DNA of 64,000 bases from an uncultured Clostridia bacterium (GCA_948440265.1 CAOJOK010000002.1:186001-250000); one strand, 5' to 3'; shown: positions 51,646 through 60,412, numbered from the stretch's first letter. The notes: a model not told the origin generated them from the sequence alone. Translations and numbers: made by a program.

Positions 51646-52929
51646 TTATTTTCCGACGCAGAAACGGGAAAATATTCCGTCCACCACTTCCGCCGTCGCG
51701 CTCGCTCCGTCCACCGACCCTGCCGCGCTCAACGCTTCCAATAAATCGACGGTCACAAGCTCGGCGTCGATATTCTCTTTCAGTCCGTCGGCGGCTCTTT
51801 CAAGCGCAAGTTTGCACTTTGTAAGCGCGTCGAACTGTCTTAAATTTGTCAAAAGCACTTCTCCTCCCGTGTTCACTCCGACTTTGTCGAAAATAATCTT
51901 TTTCAGTTCTTCTATGTTTTCGCCCGTTTTTCCGCTGACGGCAAATCTTCCGTCGTCGCTTTTATTCTCGTCGCATTTGGTTCTTATATACAGTTTCTCG
52001 GCGGCAGTTTCCACATTTAAATCGTCCAGAACCAAAACTATATCCGCGCCTTTGACTGCGTCGAAAGAGCGCTGTATTCCCATTCTTTCCGCTTCGTTAT
52101 CGTAATCGTCTCGAACGCCTGCCGTGTCCGTCACTTTGAAAAGCACTCCGCCGTAAACATAACTGCCTTCCACCGTGTCCCGAGTTGTCCCCGCCTGGCT
52201 TGTGACTATGGCGCGCTCGAACCCTACAAGCGCATTCAAAAGCGTGGACTTGCCGACGTTCGGTCTGCCTGCAATAACCACGCAAACGCCTTCGTTCGCC
52301 TTTTTTCCGCTCTCGTAAGTGTCTGTGAGCCGCTCCGTTTTTTTTATTATTTCCCGACATTTTTCCAGACATTCTTCATATCCGTCCGTCTCCAAATCTT
52401 CTTCGGGATAGTCGAGCACGGCATTTAAATTTGCTGTCAAATTCTTGATTGCGTCCGTTATTTCTTTTGTCTTTTCCTTAAGCTTTCCGCTTGCAAGATT
52501 ATACGCCGCTCTTGCCGCGCTTTCGCTTTGAGCGTCTATCAAATCTATTATGCCTTCCGACTCGGAAAGCGTAAGTTTTCCGTTTTCGAAAGCCCTTCTC
52601 GTAAACTCTCCTCTTTGGGCATATCTCGCGCCTTTTTTTATCAGCGTCCGCAAAATATTTTCCGTTATAACGGTAGAGCCGTGGCAGAAAATTTCCACGA
52701 CGTCTTCACCCGTATAACTTCTCGGCGACGGATAAAAAACAGCTATAACGTCGTCTTTAAGCGACCCCGTGTCGACAATTCCGTAAATTGCCTTTCTTTC
52801 TTCGAGCCCTTCTTTGGACTTGAAAACGGTTTGACAAATCTTCAAACTTTCCTTTCCGGACATTCTTATCAAAGCCACGGCTCCCCTGCCGTGAGCGGTG
52901 GAAATTGCCGCAATCGTATCATCTTTCAC
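51646..52929 (-). CDS. mnmE: tRNA modification GTPase MnmE
   Basis: 427 residues. The N-terminal domain (DTIAAISTAHGRGAVALIRMSG) binds tetrahydrofolate; the central helical domain encloses a G domain with GRPNVGKSTLLN (G1), TTRDTVEG (G2), DTAGVRDD (G3) and a C-terminal FCVGK whose Cys is essential. With MnmG it makes the 5-carboxymethylaminomethyl group on U34. It is about 25 residues short in the G domain; a clear NKxD (G4) motif is not evident where VLDDLNVETAA stands, which is odd. The start overlaps the DUF975 gene stop. Confidence 0.94.
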   Translation of the reverse strand: MKDDTIAAISTAHGRGAVALIRMSGKESLKICQTVFKSKEGLEERKAIYGIVDTGSLKDDVIAVFYPSPRSYTGEDVVEIFCHGSTVITENILRTLIKKGARYAQRGEFTRRAFENGKLTLSESEGIIDLIDAQSESAARAAYNLASGKLKEKTKEITDAIKNLTANLNAVLDYPEEDLETDGYEECLEKCREIIKKTERLTDTYESGKKANEGVCVVIAGRPNVGKSTLLNALVGFERAIVTSQAGTTRDTVEGSYVYGGVLFKVTDTAGVRDDYDNEAERMGIQRSFDAVKGADIVLVLDDLNVETAAEKLYIRTKCDENKSDDGRFAVSGKTGENIEELKKIIFDKVGVNTGGEVLLTNLRQFDALTKCKLALERAADGLKENIDAELVTVDLLEALSAAGSVDGASATAEVVDGIFSRFCVGK

Positions 52930-53861
52930 GTTTCGTTTCCGTCCTTTTGACCTTTATTTTCGGACTGGCTGTTTCTTTCCGTTTCGCAATCTTTTTGTTC
53001 TGCTTTTTGTATATCGAAGCCTTCTGTTTTGCTTTCTTCAAACGGGTTTATTTCGACGTTTTTGGTTTCAGTAATACTTGATTGAACGTTGTCTTTATTG
53101 AGAAGATAGGTGCTTGTAAGCTCTTTGTAGAATATGGTTTCGCTTGATAAAATATAGCCGCTTATAAGCGCGGAAAAAACAAAGTTTGCCGCAATGGAAA
53201 GATACATTCCTATGAAAGGCACTCTGCCGACCATACTGACTCCAAATCCGGCAAGTATGTACCAGCCGATAAACGAAAGATGTAAGACAAACAAACTTCC
53301 CTTATATCCTTTCATTATCTCCTTGCTTTTATCGATACATTCCCGACAGGATTTTTCGGGGTTTTTATACTTCAAATACGGCGCCATAGAATAGGAAAAA
53401 TACTTCACTATTCCCGGGATTATGAAAAGCAGCGACCATAAAAATACCTTTACCAATATCAATAATTTGAGTTTGAAACCTTCGAAATATCTCTTTTCCG
53501 AAAAGAATTCCTTCAAAGTCGGCTTTTTTCCTTCTACCTGTTTAAAAAAGAATCCCACCGTCGGAAGTGCAAAAAACATAACTATAAACGACGATATAAG
53601 ACTCAATAAACTGCTCAATAAAGCCGCTTTGTTGGTCAAATCACTGTAAATATACAGTGCTTCCGTATTTCCCTGCAATATGGCTTCGTAAAGCTCCTGT
53701 CTGTTTACATCCGCCCATATAACATATTCGTAAAGACAGTCCGTAACCAAATTTATTACAGCCGCAAAAACACCGAGAAAAAGACATACGGCAAAGACAT
53801 TTTTTATGTTCGCTTTTAAATGCTTTTTAGCTTCCTCTTTTATTATTTTTCTCGCTTCCAT
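52926..53861 (-). CDS. DUF975-like integral membrane protein
   Basis: 311 residues. Five or six membrane helices (about 20-42, 80-105, 130-155, 195-225, 225-250) and the DUF975 pattern: ARKIIKEEAKKHLKANIKNVF at the N terminus and SYSMAPYLKYKNPEKSCRECIDKSKEIMKGYKG in part. A polar tail of 60 residues follows. Function is unknown. It is coupled to mnmE (4-base overlap) and faces the candidate oriC. Confidence 0.82.
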   Translation of the reverse strand: MEARKIIKEEAKKHLKANIKNVFAVCLFLGVFAAVINLVTDCLYEYVIWADVNRQELYEAILQGNTEALYIYSDLTNKAALLSSLLSLISSFIVMFFALPTVGFFFKQVEGKKPTLKEFFSEKRYFEGFKLKLLILVKVFLWSLLFIIPGIVKYFSYSMAPYLKYKNPEKSCRECIDKSKEIMKGYKGSLFVLHLSFIGWYILAGFGVSMVGRVPFIGMYLSIAANFVFSALISGYILSSETIFYKELTSTYLLNKDNVQSSITETKNVEINPFEESKTEGFDIQKAEQKDCETERNSQSENKGQKDGNET

Positions 53862-53928
53862 ATCTTTCTCCTTTCAGTCTATTTTATCACGAAACAGCCT
53901 TTTTGTCAATGTCTTTATCAATCTACCT

Positions 53929-54290
53929 TTTGTCCACCTATATATTTATCCACATTGTGGATATCTCTGTGGATAACTTTGTTTTTATTCACTTCTTTAC
54001 TTTTTTTGTTCCTTTTTTACTGTATCTTAAAAAATGCTTTTTCTATTATTATTTTTTTATTGTGAACAAGTTCCGTTTTTCCACTTTTTTTCTATACTTT
54101 TATACAGCACTTGTCCACATATTCTCATTTATATTTAGTATTTTATTTTAATTTTTCTCTTTAAAAAATACTATATGTCGTTATTCTTTCCTTTTTTCCA
54201 CTATTGTACCGTCACTATAATAAATATGTACTATTAAATTAAATAAATAATATATCCTTCTTTAAAGAACGAATTTTTTCTCTTAAAATC
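53929..54290. other. candidate chromosomal replication origin (oriC) with DnaA boxes
   Basis: This gene-free, very AT-rich stretch contains two perfect DnaA boxes, TTATCCACA at 53946-53954 (+) and 53968-53976 (-), and ATATCCACA at 53956-53964 (-). Near-matches TTGTCCACC (53930-53938) and TTGTCCACA (54111-54119) also lie here. The first three sit within 31 bases. Between the boxes and rsmG lie long T- and A-rich runs suited to unwinding. Genes change from mostly minus to plus strand around this point, and mnmE, rsmG, parB and parS-like sites are adjacent. The remaining short open frames here look spurious. Confidence 0.75.
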
Positions 54291-54319
54291 TTGACATTGC
54301 AAAGCCTTAAACTTATAAT
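54291..54319 (+). promoter_or_regulatory. promoter of rsmG, predicted leaderless
   Basis: TTGACA (54291-54296), 17 bp, TATAAT (54314-54319), then six bases to the ATG at 54326. There is no Shine-Dalgarno. Confidence 0.75.
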
Positions 54320-54325
54320 TTAGAT

Positions 54326-55000
54326 ATGCAGACTTTATATGAAAAATATAGAAACATACAGGATAAAAAAACAATATCCCTTTTCAAGTTGTATTATGAA
54401 TTATTGACAGAATGGAACGGCAAATTCAATCTGACTGCAATCACCGAAAAGCAAGACGTGGAAATCAAACATTTTGCAGACAGTCTTGCGGCAATAGATA
54501 TTATAAGCGGAAATATAATAGATATAGGTGCAGGGGCGGGGTTTCCGTCCGTTCCGCTTAAAATAGTAAATCCGTCGCTTAAAGTGACGATGGCGGACAG
54601 TTCGAATAAGAGAATTACTTTTTTAAACGAAGTAATAGAAAAATTGGAACTGAAAGATATAAAAGCCGTTCATATAAGAGCGGAAGATATAAAAGAAAGA
54701 GAATATTACGATTTCGCTGTTGCAAGGGCTGTCGCGCCGTTATGCACTTTGGTTGAATACCTTCTCCCGTTTGTGAAAGTGGGCGGAAAGATGATTGCTT
54801 ATAAATCGGATAATATAAAAGACGAGATTGAACAGGCAAAAAATGCCGTAAAAATATTGGGCGGAGCAAAGATAGAAACAGAAAAAATACCGCTTGACAG
54901 CGAAACGGTTCGGTCTTTGGTTATAATAAAAAAAGTAAAAGAAACGCCGAAAAAGTATCCGCGCGGAGCAAATAAGCCGAGACTCAGTCCTTTGAATTAG
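54326..55000 (+). CDS. rsmG: 16S rRNA (guanine527-N7)-methyltransferase
   Basis: 224 residues. The SAM-binding motif IIDIGAGAGFPSVPLKI (about 72), the preceding LTAITEKQDVEIKHFADSL and the later VARAVAPLCTLVEYLLPF are RsmG signatures. It methylates G527 of 16S rRNA. The gene is adjacent to oriC, as in many bacteria. Its last 17 bases overlap the convergent CDF gene. The mRNA appears leaderless. Confidence 0.96.
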   Translation: MQTLYEKYRNIQDKKTISLFKLYYELLTEWNGKFNLTAITEKQDVEIKHFADSLAAIDIISGNIIDIGAGAGFPSVPLKIVNPSLKVTMADSSNKRITFLNEVIEKLELKDIKAVHIRAEDIKEREYYDFAVARAVAPLCTLVEYLLPFVKVGGKMIAYKSDNIKDEIEQAKNAVKILGGAKIETEKIPLDSETVRSLVIIKKVKETPKKYPRGANKPRLSPLN

Positions 55001-56000
55001 TCATATCTTTTTCGCGGTTTTCCGTTTCGGGAGAAGCTTCTTCTTCCGTATTTTTGGGGTTTGTGTGAACGACGCAATGTTTAACCGTCGGAAATTTGTA
55101 TTCTATTTCGTCGTGAACGTTGTCGGCAATTTTGTGTGCGTCGAATAAAGAAAGAGTGCCGTCCAAAGATATTTCGGCTTCCACATACAAACGGTCGCCG
55201 AATTTTCTGGTTTTGACGGAATCTATACCCAAAACGCCGTCGACGGCAATTATTATTTCTTTGATTTCTCTTTCGGTTTTCTTATCGCAGGCGGAATCTG
55301 TCATCTTATCTATGCTCTCTTTAAATACGGAAATTGCCGCTTTAAGAATCATAAGACTGATAGCTATTGCCGCGATGGAGTCCATAATCGGAAATCCGAG
55401 CATAGAGAAAAGTATACCTATAAAACTTCCTATACTCGAAAGAGCGTCCGAACGGTGGTGCCAGGCGTCGGCTTTAAGCGCGCCTGAATTTATTTTTTTA
55501 GCATAGAAATTGGTCACCCAAAACATTATTTCTTTGACGACAATGGAAACGATAGCCGCGGAAAGCGCGAGATATGTCGGCAGTGAAACTTCTTTATAAG
55601 AGCCGTCTACTATTCGCTCTATTCCGTTTATTCCAATCATTGCGCCCGTCACCCCGAGCATTATTGCAAGAATAATAGCCGCCACACACTCGAATCTCTC
55701 GTGTCCGAACGGGTGTTCCCTGTCGGCTTTTTTTGCCGCTATTTTGACGCCGACCATAACAATCAATGTGGAAAAAACGTCGGAAGCGGAGTGAATGGCG
55801 TCCGATATCATTGCAAAAGAATTGCCTAAAATGCCTGCAACGATTTTAAAAGCAGTCAATGCCGCGTTTACCAAAATGCTTGCAATACATATATTCATTG
55901 CTATTTTGGAATGATGCAAGCGGTTGTTTTCCTCTCTTTCGATATTTTTGTTATCGTCGGAAATGAAATTATTTTCTTGTTCTTTAACCTTTTTTTTCAT
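54984..56000 (-). CDS. cation diffusion facilitator (CDF) metal exporter
   Basis: 338 residues. Six membrane helices with the paired metal-site motifs SDAIHSASDV (TM2) and DAWHHRSDAL (TM5), an HPFGHERFE loop and a C-terminal cytosolic dimerisation domain. It exports Zn2+, Fe2+ or Mn2+ using protons; the metal cannot be told from the H/D pattern alone. The N and C termini are long and charged. It overlaps the end of rsmG by 17 bases, tail to tail. Confidence 0.95.
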   Translation of the reverse strand: MKKKVKEQENNFISDDNKNIEREENNRLHHSKIAMNICIASILVNAALTAFKIVAGILGNSFAMISDAIHSASDVFSTLIVMVGVKIAAKKADREHPFGHERFECVAAIILAIMLGVTGAMIGINGIERIVDGSYKEVSLPTYLALSAAIVSIVVKEIMFWVTNFYAKKINSGALKADAWHHRSDALSSIGSFIGILFSMLGFPIMDSIAAIAISLMILKAAISVFKESIDKMTDSACDKKTEREIKEIIIAVDGVLGIDSVKTRKFGDRLYVEAEISLDGTLSLFDAHKIADNVHDEIEYKFPTVKHCVVHTNPKNTEEEASPETENREKDMTNSKD

Positions 56001-56065
56001 AAAAGACCCGTAAAGCTTGTTAATTTATTTTAATAAAAAAATCGATTTTTGGTGCTTTAAATTTA

Positions 56066-56100
56066 AAAAAAATCCGCGGAGGCAACAACTGTCCCGCGGA
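56066..56100 (-). terminator. terminator after the flavodiiron protein gene
   Basis: TCCGCGG/CCGCGGA stem (56073-56079 with 56094-56100); on the minus strand it is followed by T7 and lies about 95 bases past the stop codon at 56195. Confidence 0.75.
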
Positions 56101-56194
56101 AATCATTTACCGCTGTTTGTAAAAACCCGACAAAAAAATGTCTGTTCAGCAATGTTCTCGACTTTGAATATTATACAACTTCGCCTTTCTTTTG

Positions 56195-57379
56195 TCAAGA
56201 ATTCGATATTGTTTTTGCAAGAGCTTCAATCTGCGAGAGCGAATCTGAATTGCACGCCGATTTGACGGTGACTTTGTTTTCGCAAATTTCGACTTTCAAA
56301 TCGGAAAGCAAGTCGCTCATATTTTTTGCCGCCGTAACCGCCCAGGTCCCGTTTTCCATAAGATAGATTTTTCTGTTTTTTACAGCCGATTTTTTGACGA
56401 GATTCAAAAGCTGTTCCATTCTCGGAAAAAGTCCGCCGTAATAGGTCGGGCAGGCAAAAACCAATTTTTCGTATTTGAAAATATCCGAAATTATATAACT
56501 GAAATCGGTGTACGATACGTCCGTGATTTTGGACTTTACGCCGTTTTGACTTAATTGCGCGCCGAGAATTTCCGCGGCTTTTTTGGTATTTTGATACATA
56601 GAACCGTAGACAATCAAAACGTCCTTGCTTTCGGCGGAGTAAGAACTCCAAAGAGAATATTTGTCAATTGCAAAGCCGCAGTTTGTGTCGAAAATCAAAC
56701 CGTGCAAAGGAAGTATCCTGTCTATTTTAAGTGCGGCGGCTTTCTTTAAAAGAGCGGTAACATTGACGCCGAAACGCCCGACAATATTGGAATAATAGCG
56801 TCTGGCTTCGTCCGTCCAATCGCCTATATTATTCAGTCCGCTTATGAAAAGATTGCCTTCGCTGCAACCGAAAGAGCCGAATGCGTCTGCGCTGAAAAGA
56901 GTGCTTGTCGACTTGTCGTAAGAAACCATAACTTCCGGCCAGTGCACCATAGGCGCGGCTATGAAAGTAAGGGAGCGTTTTCCGAGTTTAAGCTCGTCGC
57001 CGTCTTTCACTATTTCCGCTCTTGCGGATAAATCGCGTCCCGTAAATTGATTGAGATATTTTAACGACTGCGTGCTTGTGACAAGTTTCGCCGCAGGAAA
57101 CAGATTCAATATTTTCAAAACCAGCGCGCTGTGGTCCGGCTCGGCGTGATGCACTACAAGATAGTCGAGCGGTTTTCCTTCGAGCGTATCGATTACGTTT
57201 TCCAAAAATTCTTCGCCGACGCTTTCATCTGCCGTGTCCAAAAGCGCGGTCTTCTCATCCTTTATAATATAGGAGTTATATCTCATACCGTTCGGTATCG
57301 GAAAGAGATTTTCAAACAGCGTTTTGGTTCGGTGGCAAGCGCCTACGTAATAAGTTGTATCAAAAAGATGTCTTTTCAT
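56195..57379 (-). CDS. flavodiiron protein (FprA family, A-type flavoprotein)
   Basis: 394 residues from ATG 57379 (GAGGTGA seven bases upstream). The N-terminal metallo-beta-lactamase domain has the di-iron motif HHAEPDHS (about 80) and later ligands (VHWPEV, LHGLIFD); the C-terminal flavodoxin domain has VIVYGSMYQNTKKAA-like VYGSMYQNT. It reduces O2 to water or NO to N2O in anaerobes. Additional upstream in-frame codons lack a ribosome site. Confidence 0.95.
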   Translation of the reverse strand: MKRHLFDTTYYVGACHRTKTLFENLFPIPNGMRYNSYIIKDEKTALLDTADESVGEEFLENVIDTLEGKPLDYLVVHHAEPDHSALVLKILNLFPAAKLVTSTQSLKYLNQFTGRDLSARAEIVKDGDELKLGKRSLTFIAAPMVHWPEVMVSYDKSTSTLFSADAFGSFGCSEGNLFISGLNNIGDWTDEARRYYSNIVGRFGVNVTALLKKAAALKIDRILPLHGLIFDTNCGFAIDKYSLWSSYSAESKDVLIVYGSMYQNTKKAAEILGAQLSQNGVKSKITDVSYTDFSYIISDIFKYEKLVFACPTYYGGLFPRMEQLLNLVKKSAVKNRKIYLMENGTWAVTAAKNMSDLLSDLKVEICENKVTVKSACNSDSLSQIEALAKTISNS

Positions 57380-58180
57380 TTTTATCACCTCTGTTATTTT
57401 TGCCAAGCATATTATAGCCTATTCCGAAATCGAAGTCAAACGTTAAGTGCAAGTTGTGTTTTTATCGAGCGAAACAAAAAACAAAGATAAAAATATATTC
57501 TGTTTATCAATTTGCGTGAATGAAAGCCGTAACGGTTTTATTAAAAGATAGAGTCGTTTTGTAAACTGCCGTGATTTTTTTGTCGCATACAATGTCGCTT
57601 GCGATATTTTCTCCGCGAAAAAAAATTTGTATCGGACTTTGATTTTTTCAGTCAAAATGACCTTATAAGTAAATCTGCAAAAACAACTTCGAAAAAGGGT
57701 GAAAATATTTTCGGCGAAAGAAAATCGGCAATTGCGAAAATTACGATTTTTCAAGAATGATTTGTATAAAATTGCAACTATTATATAATTATGTTATTTT
57801 TATACAATATTGCCGATTCGGCGGTTTTTGACCTTAAAAACCGCGCTGTCGGCTCTCTTATTGAAAAAAGGGCTTCAATCGAATAAAATATCGTCGAAGC
57901 CTATCAAAATCGAAATAATATTATGATTTCATAAAGAAAATATCGCTAAAAACAGATTGCAAGCAAAAAAGACAGGCAATTTATTAAATCGAAATAAATC
58001 ACCTGTCCCCTACTGTGAATAAGGCTGATGTTCGGCTTTTGTTAAAGCAGGCTCGGGAGTTTTGGATAAAATCTTCCTACCGTACAGAATCGAATTACAT
58101 AAGCGTCAGAATAAATGCCGGAGAAGATACTTTTTCCTATAAATCAAAAAAATCGACAAACTTTTGAAATTTGCCGATTT
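57380..58180. other. gene-poor spacer between the flavodiiron gene and the tRNA pair
   Basis: No convincing gene. It holds one copy of the palindrome TTATGATTTCATAA (57921-57934) and a 50-codon frame from GTG 58015 to TGA 58167 (plus strand; includes ARDE-like AREFWIKSSYRTESNY) that lacks a ribosome site and may be a gene fragment. Otherwise AT-rich sequence. Confidence 0.6.
57921..57934. repeat. TTATGNTTTCATAA palindrome, copy 1
   Basis: Sequence TTATGATTTCATAA. Other copies: 59141-59154, 59276-59289, 61238-61251, 61311-61324, 62337-62350. Confidence 0.7.
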
Positions 58181-58257
58181 TGGTCGAGGTGACAAGACTT
58201 GAACTTGCGACCTCTGCGTCCCGAACGCAGCGCTCTACCAAACTGAGCCACACCTCG
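58181..58257 (-). tRNA. tRNA-Pro (anticodon CGG)
   Basis: A 77-base cloverleaf with encoded CCA. The acceptor CGAGGTG/CACCTCG, D arm GGCTCAGTTTGGTAGAGC, anticodon stem CTGCG/CGCAG with loop TTCGGGA (CGG at 34-36) and T arm with GTTCAAG are all present. It aligns with bacterial tRNA-Pro. Confidence 0.93.
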
Positions 58258-58315
58258 ACGTAAAAATGCCGCTATTAAGAGCATCAGAACAGAGTATCGT
58301 TCGTTAAGATTTAAA

Positions 58316-58392
58316 TGGTCGAGGTGACAAGATTTGAACTTGCGACCCCTGCGTCCCTAACACAGTGCTCTACCAAGCTGAGCCACACCTCG
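58316..58392 (-). tRNA. tRNA-Pro (anticodon AGG)
   Basis: 77 bases with encoded CCA, nearly identical to its neighbour outside the anticodon arm. Stem CTGTG/CGCAG (one G-U pair) and loop TTAGGGA place A at position 34. An A34 proline tRNA is unusual in bacteria. It is the upstream member of the tandem pair (58-base spacer). Confidence 0.9.
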
Positions 58393-58595
58393 ATATAATG
58401 CCTATTGATTATATAATATATTTTTGCATTTGTCAATAAAATAGAGAAGTTTTATCCTTAAATTTAATGTGACGTCTCTTTTTATACCAATATACGCAGC
58501 CAAGCAGAATACGGTGCCGCATTTGCACCTACAATAAAGCAAACGAAAACAGAAAGAACGTTAAAAAGGCAGTTTAAAGAGAAATATGGTATAAT

Positions 58596-58624
58596 AAAAC
58601 GCCGCCAAAACGATGACGGCGTTT
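58596..58624 (-). terminator. terminator after the small membrane protein gene
   Basis: AAACGCCG/CGGCGTTT stem; on the minus strand it ends in TTTTATTAT. Confidence 0.75.
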
Positions 58625-58641
58625 ACACTGTTGCAGTCAAA

Positions 58642-58941
58642 TTAAAGTCCGATAGGCGGAATTTTGCCCATTTCGATTCCGGGAATGTACTGTGCAATGG
58701 CGCAGAATACCAGAAAAGCCGTTATTGCAATAAACACTATTCTGATAATGATGTTTTCGCTCCAGCCCCAGGCGTTGTACAAAAGCACCAAATAAGTGAT
58801 GCACAGCATAACGGTTTTGGCAATGCCTATTCCGAACGCAAGCTGCGGACTGAACTGCGTGACAAGAAAGTAAATGAGCCACACGACTGCAAGTCCAATC
58901 AGCACTATCGCCGACATAGGTTTATCGAATTCCTTTTTCAT
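58642..58941 (-). CDS. small three-helix membrane protein of unknown function
   Basis: 99 residues with three hydrophobic helices (about 10-30, 35-56, 64-86) and short polar ends. GGAGG lies five bases before the ATG and a terminator follows, so it is a real gene. No family is recognised. It sits between the proline tRNAs and parB. Confidence 0.82.
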   Translation of the reverse strand: MKKEFDKPMSAIVLIGLAVVWLIYFLVTQFSPQLAFGIGIAKTVMLCITYLVLLYNAWGWSENIIIRIVFIAITAFLVFCAIAQYIPGIEMGKIPPIGL

Positions 58942-59020
58942 AAAAACCTCCGAATGTTTATTTATATCTTGATTTTAACAGTGAAAAATTAAAATCGGCT
59001 GTATTGCACATTAGAAGATT

Positions 59021-59066
59021 ATTAAAAAATTACGGTGAGCGGTATTAGAAAATCACGGTACGCGGT
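59021..59066. repeat. 23-bp imperfect direct repeat upstream of parB
   Basis: Two adjacent 23-base units of the form ATTA(A/G)(A)AAAT(T/C)ACGGT then (G/A)(A/C)GCGGT differ at a few positions. Confidence 0.65.
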
Positions 59067-59140
59067 AGGTATCTTTTTTAATTAAACGCAGATTAAGTCG
59101 CGATGATTTCACCGGTGGAAGCGATTGAGCGCTATATTAA

Positions 59141-59154
59141 TTATGAAATCATAA
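59141..59154. repeat. TTATGNTTTCATAA palindrome, copy 2
   Basis: TTATGAAATCATAA, which read on the minus strand is identical to copy 1. Confidence 0.7.
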
Positions 59155-59225
59155 TTATAAAATATATAAAGAGATTATTTTTATAAATATTTCGCTTTTA
59201 ATGCGTAACAATATATGCAAAAAAT

Positions 59226-59254
59226 TTGACCTTTTGAATAGAATATAGTATAAT
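59226..59254 (+). promoter_or_regulatory. promoter of parB
   Basis: TTGACC (59226-59231), 17 bp, TATAAT (59249-59254). Confidence 0.8.
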
Positions 59255-59275
59255 TATTATGTAATAATAATATCA

Positions 59276-59289
59276 TTATGTTTTCATAA
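59276..59289. promoter_or_regulatory. TTATGTTTTCATAA palindrome in the parB leader
   Basis: Copy 3 of the palindrome lies between the parB promoter and its ribosome site (AAAGGAGAAG), where a bound protein would block transcription or translation. Confidence 0.6.
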
Positions 59290-59300
59290 AGGAGAAGACT

Positions 59301-60236
59301 ATGGCGATAAAAAAAGGATTGGGCAGAGGTTTGAGTGCCCTGCTGTCGGATTCGGGAGAAGAATACGAAAGCTCTTTCAGAGACGATAACGAAACAAAGG
59401 AAGTCGATAACGGCGGTAACGGCTCGTCGGTGGAAATACCGCTTTCGCTCATTGACCCGAACGTGAACCAGCCGCGAAAGGTTTTTGATGAAGTTGCGAT
59501 GAGCGAGCTTGTGAACAGTATCCGTATTCACGGCGTCATATCCCCCATTATACTTGTTCGCACAGGCGATAGATATATGATTATTGCCGGCGAAAGGCGT
59601 TTCAGGGCGAGCAAAAAAGCAGGTTTAAAAACCATTCCGGCAATTGTCCGTGATTACACGCCGCAACAGGTAAAAGAAATCTCGCTTATCGAGAACCTGC
59701 AACGCGAAGACTTAAACCCGATTGAAACGGCAAATGCGATAAAGCAGTTAATGGATGAGTACAATTACACGCAGGAAGAAGTTGCCGACAGAATCGGTAA
59801 GAGCCGCCCTGCGATTGCAAATACGCTTCGTTTGTTGGCATTGTCCGAACCCGTCATACAGCTTATAGAGCAAGGAAAGCTTTCTGCAGGACACGCACGT
59901 TGTCTTGTCGTTGTGGAAGACGCGCAGGCACAGCTTATGCTTGCCAAGAACGGTATCGACAATAAAGTGACGGTGAGAGACTTTGAGAAAATGGTAAAGA
60001 ATTATCTTTCGCCGAAACCGCAAAAGAAGCCCGTCGAGCAAAGTTTGGAACTGAAAGACCTAATTTCGAGAATGCAGAGAGTGCTCGCGACCAAGGTTAC
60101 CGCGCTCGGAAACGACAATAAAGGTCGAATTTACATAGATTACTATTCGAGAGACGATTTGGACAGAATAGTCGAAATAGTAGAAACGGTACAAAAAGCA
60201 CAGCTCAACGCACGCCAAGACAGCGACGAAGAATAA
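59301..60236 (+). CDS. parB: chromosome-partitioning protein ParB
   Basis: 311 residues. Start KKGLGRGLSALL, the CTP-binding ParB/Srx domain with IIAGERRFRASKKAGL and SLIENLQREDLNPIE, the helix-turn-helix (YTQEEVADRIGKSRPAIANTLR) and a C-terminal dimer domain. ParB loads at parS, binds CTP, slides as a clamp and recruits condensin. AAAGGAG precedes the ATG. No parA (soj) gene adjoins it in the window, which is unusual because the two normally form an operon. Confidence 0.97.
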   Translation: MAIKKGLGRGLSALLSDSGEEYESSFRDDNETKEVDNGGNGSSVEIPLSLIDPNVNQPRKVFDEVAMSELVNSIRIHGVISPIILVRTGDRYMIIAGERRFRASKKAGLKTIPAIVRDYTPQQVKEISLIENLQREDLNPIETANAIKQLMDEYNYTQEEVADRIGKSRPAIANTLRLLALSEPVIQLIEQGKLSAGHARCLVVVEDAQAQLMLAKNGIDNKVTVRDFEKMVKNYLSPKPQKKPVEQSLELKDLISRMQRVLATKVTALGNDNKGRIYIDYYSRDDLDRIVEIVETVQKAQLNARQDSDEE

Positions 60237-60260
60237 CTAAAATTGCACAAAAATAAACAA

Positions 60261-60289
60261 GCCGCAGGTTTAACCGCCTGCGGCTTTTT
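60261..60289 (+). terminator. intrinsic terminator after parB
   Basis: GCCGCAGG/CCTGCGGC stem, 8-base loop, T5. Confidence 0.88.
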
Positions 60290-60292
60290 GAA

Positions 60293-60308
60293 TGTTTCAC
60301 GTGAAGCA
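60293..60308. promoter_or_regulatory. parS site 1
   Basis: TGTTTCACGTGAAGCA differs from the consensus TGTTTCACGTGAAACA at one base. It lies just after the parB terminator. Confidence 0.85.
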
Positions 60309-60396
60309 ATTTCCCGCATATAAAGGCTGATTTTGCTTTAAAATGGGATAGCGCAAAGAGATTATTCCGTAAAACCGCCTTTTGTAACACCTAAAA

Positions 60397-60412
60397 AGTT
60401 TCACGTGAAACG
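60397..60412. promoter_or_regulatory. parS site 2
   Basis: AGTTTCACGTGAAACG keeps the 14-base core GTTTCACGTGAAAC intact. Confidence 0.85.

Larger units (their letters stand above)
58942..59300. other. parB upstream region
   Basis: No gene in this 359-base gap. It contains a 23-bp direct repeat (59021-59066), two copies of the 14-bp palindrome (59141-59154 and 59276-59289) and the parB promoter. Confidence 0.75.

Noticed and set aside
53862-54325. Short open frames of about 80 codons in the candidate oriC
   Set aside because: They are Phe/Leu/Ser-rich translations of AT-rich DNA that overlap the DnaA boxes and lack ribosome sites.
57443-57754. A 103-codon minus-strand frame upstream of the flavodiiron gene
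   Set aside because: No ribosome site, no promoter and composition like the surrounding noncoding DNA.
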